In this document: in pieces, positions 49,813 through 64,000 of the stretch | How the letters are laid out: the number at the start of each line of letters is the position of its first letter | Numbering within the stretch: the stretch's first letter is position 1 | Assembly: GCF_041296385.1 (NCBI RefSeq) | Contig: NC_091013.1 | Location: forward strand, 36,301,475 to 36,365,474 | Direction: 5' to 3' | Source of the DNA: Aphelocoma coerulescens | Lineage: Eukaryota; Chordata; Aves; Passeriformes; Corvidae | DNA: 64,000 bases | Translations under genes and position numbers: made by a program | Notes under the pieces: generated by a model | Told to the model about the DNA's origin: nothing | The model's database searches: none | What the model saw: only the letters and a program-made list of their open reading frames with translations

Positions 49813-52800
49813 TTTGGGTCTTGCAGTAGAATATGAGTAGGTGGGAAGAACTATGCAACCACTTCTGTGTAAGAAAGTGTAGACTGGCATTTAAATATGA
49901 TTTTCCTGACATCCAAATAAACTGCTCTGGTAGGATAAATAGCAAAGTAATCTGATGACTCACTCAGTTCGTAAGTTTTTTTTTGAGGAGGAATAATGAA
50001 GAACTTCCTTTGTGTGGCTTTTAATTTTGCACTTCACACACTAAAATTAGAATAATCATGCTCTACCTGCCTTCCAGGAGGAAACCCAAAGAAATATCCA
50101 TCAAAATGTCAGTCAGAAATAGAACAAAGTAACTGTGAAAATCTGGTGCCTTTACTTCTGCATTTTCTCAGCTGGCCGTTGTTTCCTGACATGATACAGT
50201 TAAATGATTCTTTTAAAGATAGCACATTAAAAAGGAACATAACCACATTAGATTTGTCATTCCTCCCAGCCCTGTAGAACCTAGGAAGATTTTATGTACA
50301 TATTTCAGGAAAGGTACAGAAGGTTGAATGGGTGGCAAGATAACTAGGAGAAATGGAATAAACGTTTTTGTTGTAGAGACAAATGGAATAATAAGGAGTC
50401 TATAATTTAAACCAGGGTAGTTAAAACCTCTGTCATAGCATCCTACTGAACCAGTTTAATAAGGCCTCTACAAACAGTGGTACACAGCAGATACTACAAA
50501 GCTGGGGGTGGTTGCCTTTTTTGAATTCTTACAAAAGTCTCCATTTGCTTTTAGCAGTTTATGATGCCATGATGGCAGTAATGTTTCAAATAGCAGGATA
50601 AATTGAGAAAGAAGGAAAGTGTGAGTCTGAATCAACAGATATATTTATACTGAATTAATTTGAAATGTCTTTTTCTGTTAATTTTACTCATACTACTGAA
50701 AATAAAAAACTGAGAACTGACTTTGGTGTTCTGAATCCCAAGAGTGCTTATGTGAATTTCCAAACCAGAACTTATTCTGATAAATACTGCTAGATTTAAT
50801 AAACCTTGATCTATAAATCTTTACTTTTTTCCTAAAATATTACAATATTTAGATACATATTTGTTGTCCTTAGACAACATCTAGTCTCATAACACTCCAT
50901 CATATAAGTTCTACAGCTAACAGTTTCAAAAGCAGAGTGCCAGTTAGACTTTATTAGCTACAGATGGAAGGGTATGATGAATCATTCACAGGTATCAAGC
51001 TGTTGTAAAGATCACATTCTATTATTTCAGCAACCTAGTTATAATGCATTGACCCTTATTTTCCTAGACTTAACAAACAATTGCTTTTATAAATTATTAT
51101 TATGTAGATTGCTTATAACATTATTTTCAATTGTGACAGCTTGAGGAAACAATGAAATGTTGCTGCGTAATCTGTTTTCTGCCTCACAGGTATTTCCTGG
51201 TAGAAATGATCATGAGAAATGTGAAGTTTTTGAAATTATGTTATATTCAGGAAGCAGGAAGGCCCTTTAATTATGCTCTTAAGTACAGAATATTTGCTTA
51301 ATTGCTTAGTAGCCCTTGTATCCTGAAAATTTAATTAAGTGATGATTAACTATTCATTATAATATTTTCCTGTTATTATTCAGTACAAGCTGCACATTAA
51401 CTTTTAAAGTCTTTATCATATTTGGAATTAAGCAACCCCAATTCTCATCAACTGCACAGACTGACTGTGATACTACAATAACTTATCTACTTCCCTTGCT
51501 CAATTAATAACACCTGATTCATCAGGCAAATCAGAATTGCCCATGGAAAAAGTCTGGCATTGTAAGCAGCGGCAGCTAATCCTGTTTCCTGCATCAGGCC
51601 TCTGTTCTGTTCGACAACATGCTTGGTTGCCCTGGCCCAACTAGTTCAGTCCAGAAAGCTGTGACACGACACGAGCTGCTCAAGATGGGGCTCCAGAAGA
51701 GATTATGTGGAGTTTAGAGCCCCTTAACTTCCATCTGAATGTAAATGTCTAAGCTCAAAAACTGGAGGAAAAGGTGGTGCACCTTTTATACAATTAACTG
51801 TTGGGGTCCCACTACTTGGGACATTGGAATCCCAGCTAGTTATTCACCTCTTTCCTGAAGTAATCCCAAATGACTTCTCACTTCTCTGGAGAGCCTGTTG
51901 GTCATGAAGAATGCACCATTGTGAGGGCAGCCCTCCACATCTCCCTTTGAAGCTGTGCTGCTCTCTACGGTGAACTCCAGGCAGAACTCAAGGACAGACC
52001 TTTGCCTGGCACAAGGAGATGAGCTGTGTAGATCCGAGATACAAACATGGGCCAAAAGATTGTGACATTGTTTCATCTTTGTAGCAGAGCTTAGCAAATT
52101 GGGTTTTTTGCTTTTCTTGTTCCCACTAGATAAACTTGGAATCTTGCTTCAGGTGCCACTCTTGCTTTCTACCCCAATGAGTCATAACTGCCTTTTGGGG
52201 CATTGAAAGGATTCCTCTCTTGGAATAATTTTAAAGTGTAGCAGAGGTGGGGTGAGTTTGGCCCCATTCACTTCCTAAGCACTGTGTAAAGCATTACTGT
52301 AGTTGACTTGCAGGAATGAAAGGAAGGAAGAGCAAGTAGACAATAGCTGTGCTCAACTATTCAGCTGCTGGATTACTTTCAGTGATGATGCTATATGTCA
52401 GCTGTTTTTAGAACTTATTGACTGAATTTCTGGCAATCAGAATATTGGAAAGTTGAGGAGTTTATAAGGATAGACAGTAATAAAATACAAGTTTTCAGTC
52501 ATCCTTTAAATCATTTTTTATACTATATCTAAACTGTATCTCTACCCACCTCTTCACGTAATGGAGCACTCCTGAAACTTTCTGGTATTAAAAAACTTCT
52601 GAAGATATGATTTTGCAATGTCGTGTTACTGCAATATCATATTCTGTATATAATAATTTGCATACATGTTGAACCCAGAAATGTTTTATTCATGGTGCTA
52701 AACTTGTGTGTGCGATAAGCAAGTGAAATTAGGACTGAGCAGGAAGTGGGATAAAACCCTATTAAGGGGAAGCAGTGGAAACCAGTTCATTCAGAAGCTC

Positions 52801-53023
52801 TACTGTGAACTGATGAAAGAAGAGATGGTCTTTGTCAGAAATTTTGGTTCTGAAAAATTTTACAAAAGTTCTCATTTTTCATTCTTATTTTGATGGGTAT
52901 ATTATTAACAGTACCCCATGAAGCCTCAGGGTGACACATCCAAAATTACTGGGAGGTTTCTTTGGGGAAATTTTATATATGTCTCTTAAAATAATTTTGA
53001 ATGACAACTTTATTAGATAGAAT

Positions 53024-53046
53024 TAAGATAATATAAAATTATCTTA
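53024..53046. repeat. AT-rich hairpin, 9-bp arms
   Basis: TAAGATAAT (53024-53032) and ATTATCTTA (53038-53046) are exact complements around ATAAA. Of limited significance in such AT-rich sequence. Confidence 0.7.
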
Positions 53047-56000
53047 TATATCATTTTATGATTGATGGTATCAATCATGGAGATTGATACATATAGACTA
53101 TACATATTTCTAGCTTGTATGTTAAGTATACTTGGATAATTTTTATTTAATCTTTTAATCTGAATATTTATATTTTAACAATTAAAAACATTTAATGTTA
53201 GCATTTTAAAGTACCTTTAAATTTAATAACATTAATATCATAAGCATATTCTGGCAGAGGGAAAACTAGGTATGTCTCACACTTTTGGATCTACCTACAG
53301 TCAGGACTGCCCAAGGGCAAATCTACATTCATCCTTGCTCCTGCATTTTACTGTAATACTTGCATATAAAGAAATGTTAAAGAGTTTGAGTTTGATAAGC
53401 ACTGTCTAAAAAAAGGCCATCATGTTTTTAGCTCAGCAATGGGTTTTAATGTGAGTACTTAACAGAGATGACATATAGATAAGAAATCATAACTTTTTTT
53501 TTTTAGCAGGGCCTTTTTTCAGAGGTGACCCATCAAGCATACTGTTAGACTTTTTTTCTTTCTAGTGTATGCTTTTCCATACTTCTACAGCCCACAACTT
53601 TTCTACATGAATGTTTTAGGTGTCTCCTTTGTCTGTTAGTGACAAATTCCCTAGACACTTGCTAGTCATTTGATGATGATGTTAATTTCTGTACCAGCAG
53701 CTAAAACACCAATGATTTAAATCACAAGATGAGGCAAATGCAGTGTGCACACTTGTCCAGAGGAGAAGCTCCTCCTGTAAAAAGCACTATCCCTACTACA
53801 AAAATTACAGTACTAAGCTCACTGAAATGTAATTCACCAGAGCTCACATGTATTTTCAAGTGCTATCTAAGTATGAAAATATTTCTAAGGAACTTCACAA
53901 TAGAAAAAGTTCTTGAAATGCTAACTAAACTAAGGTCTGGTAGTGGTTAAACTGTCATGAGCTCTTTCTTAATGATTGCTTCTTTTTTCTACAAAATTGA
54001 ATAAAAGCCCTGCACTAAAAAAGGTTTTGCTTTGTGTGGGTTTTTGTTTGTCTGAGTATGTACCATGCAAAACAAAAACTAATAGGAACCTATTACTGGA
54101 TTTGTTGATTCTCTAGTCAAAGTGATATTAAAGTGTCTAATTACTTTTTACTAGTTTGCAGTCTCTAGGATGCTGAAATGCACTATTTTCAATGCTTCTA
54201 GGAACGCAACAAAGCACAACACAATTGATGAAGTTTTAATTTCATATGGATGGCAATTATCCATGAGACTCTACATAATAAAGCTACTAACATAGTTGAA
54301 CATTTGGTTAACTCTTGCAGAAAACATGATGATAATTTTATAATACCAAGGTCAAGAGTTACCTAAAGAGGTAATATTCTGATATGAACTGAAGCATAAT
54401 CTTCATTTTTTCATTCATCAGTCTTTTGAGAAAATCATCAAAACTGAAAACACTTTTATGTACTTTTATTGTTTGCCTATAGAAACTCCAAGGTTACATG
54501 TAATTTTTCTTTCTAAGAAGGTTTAGCTGGGACTGATCCTAGAGTGTAATTCCCAGCCCACTGACTTGTGTCCCTGGGTAGCAATGTGTTTTCCATATTG
54601 TCAGGAGTTCCAAGCTGGAACAGCTTGAGACTGAATTTATGTCTCTTGGGGAAAAAATAAAAAAATTTTAAAAAGCTATTGCCTGGTGGTTCAGTCCTTG
54701 TTAGTCAGAAAAAAAAAAGAAAAGGCAGTGACTGTTTTTTTATAAATCTGAAGTAATAACACAGTAATGTTTTATCCTCAGAATGGATTACTGTGTAATT
54801 GATTTACTCCCATTTTGAAGGATCTATCCTCTATTGATTTTGTTTTTTAGAGCTTTTCTTGTCAGAGCTCTTTCTTGCCTTCTAGGCTTTGAAAGAGATC
54901 AGATTATCCTGAACTCAAAGCTGTTTTCTACTTTCAGTCAGAAAATTGGGCATACTTTTGACTTTTTTTATTCATTCTTCAGTTACTAGAAAACATTTTT
55001 TCAGAAGGTTAGTGATCCTCTATATGCCTGTGAGAGATTTGTATCTGTGTGGGAAAGAGGTTAATGTCATGAGTGAAAAGTAAATTAAAATTGTTTTAAT
55101 TAGTCTGCATTTTTGTCTCTCAAAAATTAAAAGCCAGAATAAACTGGCCTGAGCATTTCTAGGACTGAAGTCTCTCAGATATGTATCATTTTGGGTCAGG
55201 TTTCCAGGCATACACTGTATATCTCAAAGCCAGTTTTAGTACAAAAAGTGTTTTCTTAAAATATCTGCTGTGCCCATCAACTATGGAGATGTAACAGGAG
55301 CACATTTTAAAGTTTTCTCTATTAGCAAAGTACATTGATTACATAAAGTTTAATTTGGAAGAGAATCATTTTACTTGAATTAATTAATGTTTAGCTGAAT
55401 TTTAGGCCATTAACAACTTGAACATTTAACAAAATCTTTTTGTTTCCACAAGAGACCCCTGATCTACCAGAAGCAAAAATACCCACCTTAAAAAGACAAA
55501 AGAAGCCAGAGTTATAGTATCAGTCCTTCTCCTTTTTATGGCTCTGCCTATGGAAAATTTCCACTCATAAATCCAAAGGAAGCTTTCATGTGCTTGCTGT
55601 ATTTTATCTTGTTATGATCCTAATGCATATATTTTTGATAATACATTATTTTCATTTTATGCCCTAGAAATTTCATGTCTTAAAGTTCATTTACTTACAT
55701 AACAGCATAAAAGTGCTCTGAAAAGAAAGCACTAAACAAAATAAATAATATGTTTTACAAGTTTTGATGGAATAGGGATTTAATTTTTCATTTTGTGTTA
55801 TTACCAAAACAAATTTCTTCAAAGGGTAGGAAGGATAAGTATGACATATTTTGTTTTTCTTGGTCTGTAGTTTTTTATTTTTAGTAGCGCAGCAAAAAGA
55901 GTTTGCACTGCTACATTAGTTCAAGAGTGACAGCTGAAAAGAGAATCACTACTAAGAAACCACTTCAAGTTAAAATTCTGTTCAGTAGGAATTCTACTGT

Positions 56001-58249
56001 TTGAATATTTGTCTTATAAAAGTAGCTAAATCATGAAATTAATTCATTTATATTTCGAAAGACTGTGTTTTGCTTACGTTGTCCTCTTGATCACACAGAT
56101 ATTAAAATGCAGTTGGACAGTGTGAAGATCATAACATGCTAATTATGCTTATTGGGATTTAAGGAGGTTAATTTAACCAGATGGAAATGGGTGTGTCAGA
56201 CTAGTTTTCAAGTAATTAATAAAACTTATAACTGACAGCTTTCCAAGTGCTGCTTTAGAAGGGCAAAGGAAAAGCACTGCTTGACCTTGATAACTGCTAG
56301 AAATGGCAAGGTGCTGCTTTGGAGTACGATCGCTGAAGGCCCACAGGTTAGGAATTGCAAACATGGAAATGCAGTTCGAAATGAGACCATTACCAAGATG
56401 GTGGGTTTAGTTTTGGAAAGTGATTTTTTAGGTGAAATTTTTAGGTGAGCTACTACATTGTGATTTTAATAACAGTAATATCTTACTTTGGGTAGTTAGG
56501 AATGCTGCCTAAGGAAATTGTATGATTATGTTTTTCCTTCTTTAATGTTGTCTCACATTCCCTAGGGAAAGTTTCTGCCATTCTGAGCTGCCCAGCCCAG
56601 CATATCACAGCATCTTAATAATACACACAGATTCACAAGCAAATCAATGGACACTAGTTTGCAGTGTGGTCATTACAGAAAAGAAATACATTTTCAGGAA
56701 TCAATAATGCATCTTATAATAGTTATTTTTGATCTGGATGAGGATATGTCTTCAGAACAATCTTAGGTTTAAGAAAAGGAGTATACATCACTCAAAGGAT
56801 ACTATTATAAGAGCTCAAAGAGAAAAAAAAATGCATGAACTTTACAAGCCTGTGTGAGATTCAATGAAAAATAATTTACCTCAATAATAATTAAGATTTA
56901 TTAAATATTAATGAGTAATGAATTAATTATTGTATCTCAATTTGTGTTTAGATCATTGCTAATGATTTAAGTGAGGCTTGTCTCTTCAGTATGCACTGAA
57001 TTACTATGTAAAGGCTGATTTGTTCTGGGAATGATTTAGCTGGGAAAAGTCACTCGTTGCAGCAGTTTTCCAGCTTTCAGAACCCCTCTCAATTATCTCA
57101 CTGTATCGACTGCTAGCACAACTCAGAGGTTAGTGTGACAGCTCCTAAACTGCTGCAAATTGCATTCTAGTGAATTAAGGAAAGCTGAAACTGAGGGTTT
57201 GTTTAGTTTAGAAAGTAAACAAATTGGTTTAAGAGTCACTGTAAATTAGTTAAGACCCACTGAGCAATCCCCGTGTGAAAGACATGACTTTCAGTAAGCA
57301 CATAGAACAAAGTATGCTGAAAGTGGAAGATGCTGCGATTACCACAGCTAAACTTTACTTACCTGTGATTTTCCCTATAGATTTTCCCTGTGGGACTACA
57401 TAAATATAATTACGTGCACTCAGCATTCCTGGGATTTTGTAACTCAATTGTTAAAAGAGGCTAAAAAACCCAACCTGTTACACATATTTTATGATGGACA
57501 AAAAATATCTGTGAGACCGTTACTGTCTTCCTTTTTATTTTGGCTTGTTCAAAACTAAAAAGCAAAAAATAAAATATCTCTGATAAAGATAAATGGTAAG
57601 AGAAATTTGGGACTAAGAGTTTTTTTAAAATGTCAAATAATTTGTCACTCAAACTCCTTAGGGTTAAGTTGCTGGATCAAAATAGTATTTACTCTAAAGC
57701 ATTTGATTTTGACTTTTGGAATTTTCTAAGTGTTTTTCTTTTTTAATTAATTTAATCTTTATTTCCAAATGAAATGTTTGCTTGGATGAAAGAATTGATT
57801 TTTTAAGCCAAGTTTTTTTGCAAATTTGGTACAAACTTAGGATTTGTTTTAAATGTCCTGAAGTATCACATTTTTACACTATTTTTCAATGGCAAGATAT
57901 TTATTCAGCTATAATGATAAATTCTGCAGTTCTGTACTGAAAATGAAAGATATTCCTATTTTGGAATTAAATATGATGTCTTTATTGTTTCACTAGCTAG
58001 TAATGTAGTTCTGCATCAAGGTCACTGGAAGATTATGCATCCTAATACTTTAAATGTGCAGGGATTTAATGGCCTGAAGAATTTAGTCTTGCAGACTGCT
58101 TTTATTTATGTATAAATTCAAGATCACCTAAGTGCAAAGCCAGCTGTAAATAAAATCATTACAGGTGGACAAATCTTTTAAAGTATGCTGTAGAAATACC
58201 TCTTGTTTAAGTAGCTATGAGTTGTCTAAACTCATAATGGGAAAAAATT

Positions 58250-61200
58250 TTGTTTTTTCTTTCACTAAAGAAAAGTTACAAAGCTATTTTAACTTACATT
58301 TTTGGAGAAAAGAATAGTGAGGTCTTGATATACTTTCTTAAATGTAAAATGCTGTTCAATTGTGAATGTCAGATAATGCAAGTGGAATATTGCGCAGAAA
58401 AAATGAAAATGAAGACAATTTCATTCATCATCATAATCTCATGCTTCCGAGAATAAAGAGATCAAGAGATTTTGGATCAAGAAATAGTATTTGTCTCGTC
58501 ATCTAGATTGCACAGTGGAGGGACACTGAAAAAATCCTAAATAGAATTACTGTGAATAGCATGTTGCTACTAGTCAAGAATGATGGCTAATTACAGTACA
58601 GAGTAAGAAGTATCCATCCATATTTTCCCTTTAGATTTTAGAGACTACTCCTGTTTTTAACTGGAAATATATATCTTACAGTAAGATCAGGGAGCCTTTG
58701 CAATGAGCAAGAGCAGAGCTCTGACATGGAACATGGAATTCAAGTCACCTCCAATAAAGTCAGCAGCACTAAACTCCTGGAAAAGAGCTGCCAGATCTTT
58801 ACAGCCTTTGTCATCATCACCAGTCTAAGACACACTAATGGATCTGGGCCAGGGAATGGACTCCACGCTGCCTTGAAAAGCAGTCAACTTTACCTGTCAA
58901 AATATTGATGTCTAGGAATATTCTGTAGAAGCTGTACAGTATTGCTGCACATCTAGAGTAGAGCATCTCTGGACACTGCTAAAACAGCTGATATGACCTC
59001 TGCTATACAGAAGTTTGATCAATCTCTCAAAGCATGCCAAAATAGCTTCAAGTTGTTCTTTATTCAACTGTCCTAGAAATGTAAGTCAAAATATGTTGAT
59101 AAAATAGAACTGTTGAACAGAAATACTTTGTTTTATTTGGGAAAATGAGTCAGATGGAGAATATTACATCCAATGATGCCAGCAGCAGTAGGACTAGAAA
59201 GAATATCTTTATGATTAAGTATATAAATGCTTCTTTGAGGTTCACTGCATATTTATGCATTCTCTTGCCTGTTCCTTGTCTGTTAGTGAGGTCCTGCAAC
59301 AAACACAAGAACTCTGTGAGTTATTGTTGAGATGAGATTGCTGAGTGAAAACAACCTAAAAACTGCAAAACAGCTATCAGACCACTCTGATAAGTTAATA
59401 TTATCTTTCCCTTATCCAAGAAACTGTAGTGATCATGCAGATTGTTGTGAATTAATGAATTTGCAAAGGTTCCTTTCTACATCAGTAGCAAAAAAAAATG
59501 AAGAGCAAGAAATATAGCTTTATGGATATCCAGGTTTTATTATTTTCTTTTTTTTTACCAAAATTTCAGACAAGGTCTGTAAATGGTTCTTGGGCTCAGC
59601 ACAGTCCTGTACAATGACGCAGAAAGCAGAAATGCCCATTGGAGAATGAAAAGCAAAAGAAAGAGTAATTGCTTTCTAAGATATTTGATGACTTAGATAA
59701 ACTCCTGACATTCAAGCAAAGCATGAGACTCAACTGAGTGAAAACAGTGAATTTCAGGAAGACAACAGTAAAAAATGGATTCTCCATTAGCTATAACTTT
59801 TACAGCTCTGCTGCACCCAACTTGAAGTAAAATTGTTAATAAGGAAAAAAAAAATAAAAAGGGAGTGTTTTTTTTGTCAGTTTTAGTCCTAATTGTAACA
59901 ACCTCTATCTTGGAAGTGATGCTTTGCATGATTGGTTCCATTATGTCTAGTACTGAGAGGCTGAATACTTTCATCTGCATAATGCTGTGATGGAGTATAA
60001 TTAGAAAAATGCTATTTTGAGTCTGGAGAATCTTTCTGTTGTCCTACCCATCTCAAAACTATTGTCTCATTAAGGAGCTGAAAATTCTATTGTGTCTTCT
60101 GTCAGCAGTTCAACATTTGTTGTGTTTGACCAAGTGAGCTAAAACACAGTGAAATAAAGTAGCATGCTGAAACACTTTCTTGAACAGTCTTTTAGTATAG
60201 CCCTCCCAGAGAGTGTAGCCTCCCAAACAGTTCAGAGAGAGAATCTGCAGTTATAATATCACTGTGGCTCAAGTTCTTGTTGTATATGCACATCCTCAAG
60301 GACCTTACAAGGACAATTTTTTGCTGGCATTAGCTATTCTGTGATTGTTATTAGCCATTATTTAGCTATTTCATGAGTCCAGTACTGGTTATGTGATCGT
60401 GCTGAAATGAATGAATGAGTTCCCAGTTCACTCATAACATGAGCTCGTATGTTCTGGCCTAAGGGACAGGGAACACTTAGAATGTCACTTCCTTGGCCCC
60501 TGTGCCTGAAAGGAGGATACCTGTGCTATAGCCTATATGGTGAACAAAGATACAATGCAGCTGCAAACAGCTGAACAACTCAAATGAGAGTATCACACTT
60601 GAAATATTGCATAGATATAATTACAACATCTTTCTAGAACTAACACTTTTGATAACCTTCTTGGGAAAATAAGGATCAGATGTCCTTATCTGATTACAGT
60701 AAATAACCTACAGGCATCCCAGTTAAGCAAATTACCATCCCAATTAAGCTGCAGTTCTTGCTGATAAGTATCATTAGGTTTAATTCCATTCCTTGGGAAA
60801 TGTCCTGATTAAGGCTATTTCTCAATTTAGTGGTATGTAATCTAATAGTTAAAGAAAAAAAAAGTGACATTTGAAGCAGAAATGTGAAAGAAAAGCTGAA
60901 AAAATTGGAATATGAGCATAGGTTTGGATGAAATGCATCATAGCATTCTGAAGAATCTGAAGAATCTGAAGCTCTGAAGAAGCCGGAAGAAATATTGCCA
61001 CAATTGCTTCAGTTAGTTTTGGTATCTCACAGAGAATAAAAGAGTAATTCCTATGAAATATGCTTATTTTATTTTCTTATCGATAGTATAAGTTTGTTGT
61101 AAAAAAATCAAATGCCTCATCATAGGGAAAAAATTAGATCAGGAGAAAGAAAAATATCATCTACTTGGAAAAGAAACTTTTCATAGGGGCACATTGTAGG

Positions 61201-64000
61201 TGAGATTTTTTGTTTCTGAGAAAGAATTTCTTGTTGAAACAAGGTTTTATCAATACGATATACAGAGAGAATGTTTGACCTGGTAAAAATGTGGGAAATA
61301 TAAAAGCATGTTCAATTAAATGTATTCACCTAAAGTAAAGCTGGATGCCCCATATTTGACCCAACAGTGCTTATTTATAATGATATTATGCATTAATGTA
61401 TAACAGGGAGGTGAGGAATTACTTGAGGAATTACATCTTGCCATGAGGGGGGCAGAAGGCAGCCAAATGCACAGAACCTCCCTTTAGGGTGCATTGCTAT
61501 GAGGGGGAGTGGGGCTGGCCAGTAATCTCTAACCATTTCTCTAAGTATTTTCCAAGAACTGCCAGTATTTTAAAAGGAAATGCATTCAGTACAGCTAAAA
61601 TATTGTACCTCTAAGAATTCACTGTTTATACTGAGCATTACAGATGAGCAGCTTGTAATTTTTAAAGCACCAAGCAAATGTCCTTAAAAAACTGCCAGGA
61701 ATTTTTTCTGCCGAGGCAGTAGGGACTGAGGGGTTTTCTGAATTCTGCTCTGAGTAGGGATAATGACAGGTCAGGTTGCTCAGGACTATGCCCTGAGAGC
61801 AAACAGGAAAAGGAGCTGGTAGAAAAAGATGGGTAAAAATACTTTAAGAGCTATCAAACCCCACAATTCTCTTATACTATTAGAGGACTTAAACCCTATG
61901 TTCCCTTTGTGTTCTTATTGAATCTCTGAACTATTTAAATAGATTTTTTACCCCTGTTCAAGATTTTTTTTTCTTCTAGTGGGTATTATAACTGGGTAAA
62001 GGCTTTCCTCAGGTTGGGAAACTCTGAAAATATCAGAATATATATATATCAGAATATATATATAAACATAGGCTGTCTTCTGTAATATGAAATCTAGTCC
62101 AAGAGGATTTGAATACTTTGAAATATTTTCCTCATAAATTGAGGTTGCTGTGTTTAACATGGTGTTCTGTCTAAAGCCTTCCTGGAAAAGTAGAGTCCCT
62201 AGAAAACATACTGTACCACATAAAACTAGTGGTAAATGCATGGAGAAAAGCCTGTTCTTTTATATAATAGTGGTGCATGTAATAGTCCAGTGTCCAAAAG
62301 CATATCTTGCATCACAGATGCATAACAATAGTTACACAACAAGCAAAATACTTGACACTTCCAGGAACCTACAGTGCAGCGCATGAAGTATAAACTCTAG
62401 TGTATTGATGATAATTAAAATTTAAAAAAAAAATCAAAAGACTGCTTGTAAATAAGAATCCAATTTCCCAGGCAATCTCAGTAATTGTAAAAAAAGGGTT
62501 CCTGTAGAGTGGCATGGTCAGAAAGGAAAATACCATTTAATCTATCACCACAGATACCTTTCTGCAGGATGTGACACACTGTAAAGGTCATTATGCCCAT
62601 CACTACAGCCTAACATTTTGTAGCAGTGTGATCCTCCTTGTTTGTGAAGCATATGCTAAACAGAAAGGGAGCAGGGAGTTGGTTGTTATTTAAAGCTGAC
62701 AGCCAAAATAACCCTCAGTGCTTTGCCTTCAACTCCAAGTGACTGAATGTCCAGAGGTATTCTTGAGGGATATAATGTGTGGTGTGTGAGAAGATATCAA
62801 GTCTGCTAGTCCCAGGTGCCATCCATCCTTGCTGGTTTTCACTCATATTCTCACTTTTTTTTTTTTAACAGTGGGGTTAAACAAACATACTTAAAATCCA
62901 CTCCTTTTACAAAAATAAGACTTATTGATCACAAAAAGAGAAATCTCAAATTTCAGATAGTCTTGAAACACCATGGGTCCCCCTCAAAATGAATGCCTTA
63001 TAAATTGTCTACATATGTGTATTTTCCATAACAAAAAATAAAGTGACCTTCTACCCTTCATAAAATTCCAAATATTGGTATCACCTCTTTGCTGCAATCA
63101 GGAAATATTCATCTGAACAAAGCTAAATTTAATTGCTGTTAACTTCTGAATTCTACATTTATTAATTTATTTATTTATTTTATGAGGAGAAATGAAAGCA
63201 TTTTGGTGTTGTTTTTAGCACTGATGCCAGCTGATAAGCAATTTGTCAGTTTAAAATAAAACCATCCCTAAGCAGTGCTGAAAAATTGCTAATGGTTTAA
63301 GTAATCAAGCACATTCTAAACCTCTTAGGGCACTGTAACTAGATGAGGAAGTAGAACAGGATTTTAAAAGAGGACAGTACTCTATAGATTAGGGATGTAT
63401 ACTGAGAAGTGATGAAGATCTTTTGGTGCAAGCAATAAAAAAATATATTAAAATATATATATAACAGTAATTTCAACAACAAAACTAAAACATTGTTTTC
63501 TAAAGTGTGGAATCTACAGCACATAGACTTCTAATGTAATGGGCAAATCAGATTGTGGTTTCAAATCCACCTGAGCATCATTAAAGTTTTGGACTTGGAT
63601 AATTGCTTCTCTCTGCCTCTCACAGCTATAGAATATCAATACCATGGCCCCTGACTACTCCAACTGAATGCTTTAGGGAAAAGAGTGCTAATAATCCTCG
63701 ACTAAAATCATTAGGCAAATACTTACAACAAATAGATTGTCACTTAGAGTCAGGATCGAATAATGACTTGTTAAATAAGTTATGCTAAGGGACTGACCCA
63801 CACAATTATTGCATGTGAAAATCATGTTTCTAATGTTAAACAAGCTATTCTGCTGATATACGACTGCTAGGAAAAAAAGAAAGAAAGGGAAAAAAACCCC
63901 AAACTTTGAGCTTGGTATGCCTAAATTTTGAAAAATTAAAACTTTAAGAGTATAAGAAAGAAGTATTGCGTTATCTCTACAGTTCTAGTTAAGAACTATA
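58250..64000. other. Unique AT-rich sequence to the window end, no gene recognised
   Basis: Short tandem repeats occur at 61412-61434 (TGAGGAATTAC twice), 62031-62062 (16-bp unit twice) and about 60955-60985 (GAAGAATCT-like). G-rich words GCCATGAGGGGGG and GCTATGAGGGGG lie about 55 bp apart near 61440 and 61500. Open frames including 61948-62241 (minus, over the TATATA stretch) and 59145-59517 (plus) have no motif. A polypyrimidine-AACAG acceptor-like site lies near 62855-62871 without a matching donor. Confidence 0.4.
62031..62062. repeat. Tandem duplication of a 16-bp AT-rich unit
   Basis: TATCAGAATATATATA occupies 62031-62046 and is repeated exactly at 62047-62062. Confidence 0.9.

Larger units (their letters stand above)
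49410..58249. other. Unique AT-rich sequence, no gene recognised
   Basis: Apart from the T/G tract at 49741-49812 and a 9-bp-arm hairpin at 53024-53046 nothing structured was recognised. Segments near 51300-51620 and 56940-57320 have the even composition and dense homeodomain-like TAAT words often seen in conserved non-coding elements; this is texture only. Open frames such as 51840-52097 (minus) and 53729-53950 (plus) have no recognised domain. Confidence 0.4.

Noticed and set aside
62855..62990. T13-AACAG acceptor-like site followed by about 40 open codons
   Set aside because: No donor site downstream and no recognisable protein; the T run is probably a simple repeat.
1..64000. CRISPR arrays, operons, ribosome binding sites, bacterial insertion sequences
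   Set aside because: The sequence is vertebrate; no spaced identical repeats or prokaryotic gene organisation is present.

Overview
The window is vertebrate, almost certainly avian, non-coding DNA. The bird call rests on the repeats. Three pieces belong to the CR1 LINE family, with typical CR1 ORF2 text and the 3' tail built from ATTCTATG-like units. There is also a 1,090-bp solo LTR of the ERVL-like type common in birds (TGTATTGGGTTTGC start, CAACCCATGACA end). The rest is AT-rich unique sequence with homopolymer runs and very few CpGs. The order or species cannot be told from this.

I find no supportable host protein-coding exon, rRNA, tRNA or known small RNA on either strand. All open frames are short (mostly 60-100 codons) and carry no recognisable host domain. 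The only recognisable protein-like text is the decayed CR1 ORFs. The window is therefore a gene desert or the inside of a very large intron.

Layout: 1-337 resembles the U3-R-U5 of a minus-strand LTR cut by the window edge. About 1.83-2.24 kb is pyrimidine-rich. About 3.16-3.55 kb is a CpG-richer island with an E-box and a TATA-like site. A 60-bp segment at 7.26 kb is repeated almost perfectly at 8.82 kb. A short CR1 piece lies at 12.5 kb. The solo LTR with a perfect 5-bp target duplication spans 14,547-15,636. A 27-bp perfect tandem duplication and an A28 run lie at 20.7-20.9 kb. A 1-kb minus-strand CR1 spans 23.05-24.06 kb. A poly(A) run is at 30.57 kb. A possible old LTR remnant lies at 33.3-33.9 kb. 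T/G-rich, G-run tracts lie at 37.9-38.1, 40.95-41.0 and 49.74-49.81 kb. A plus-strand CR1 with both ends and two internal deletions spans about 42.8-44.35 kb. From 49.4 kb to the end I see only unique AT-rich sequence with small hairpins and short tandem repeats.

The most interesting observation is that the two larger CR1 copies, on opposite strands 20 kb apart, share the same internal deletion junction in the reverse transcriptase region. Motif A is joined directly to the C-terminal PHLEY/QFWG region, and the part holding the catalytic FADD motif is missing. That pattern suggests a non-autonomous deletion derivative that spread as a lineage, rather than two independent losses.
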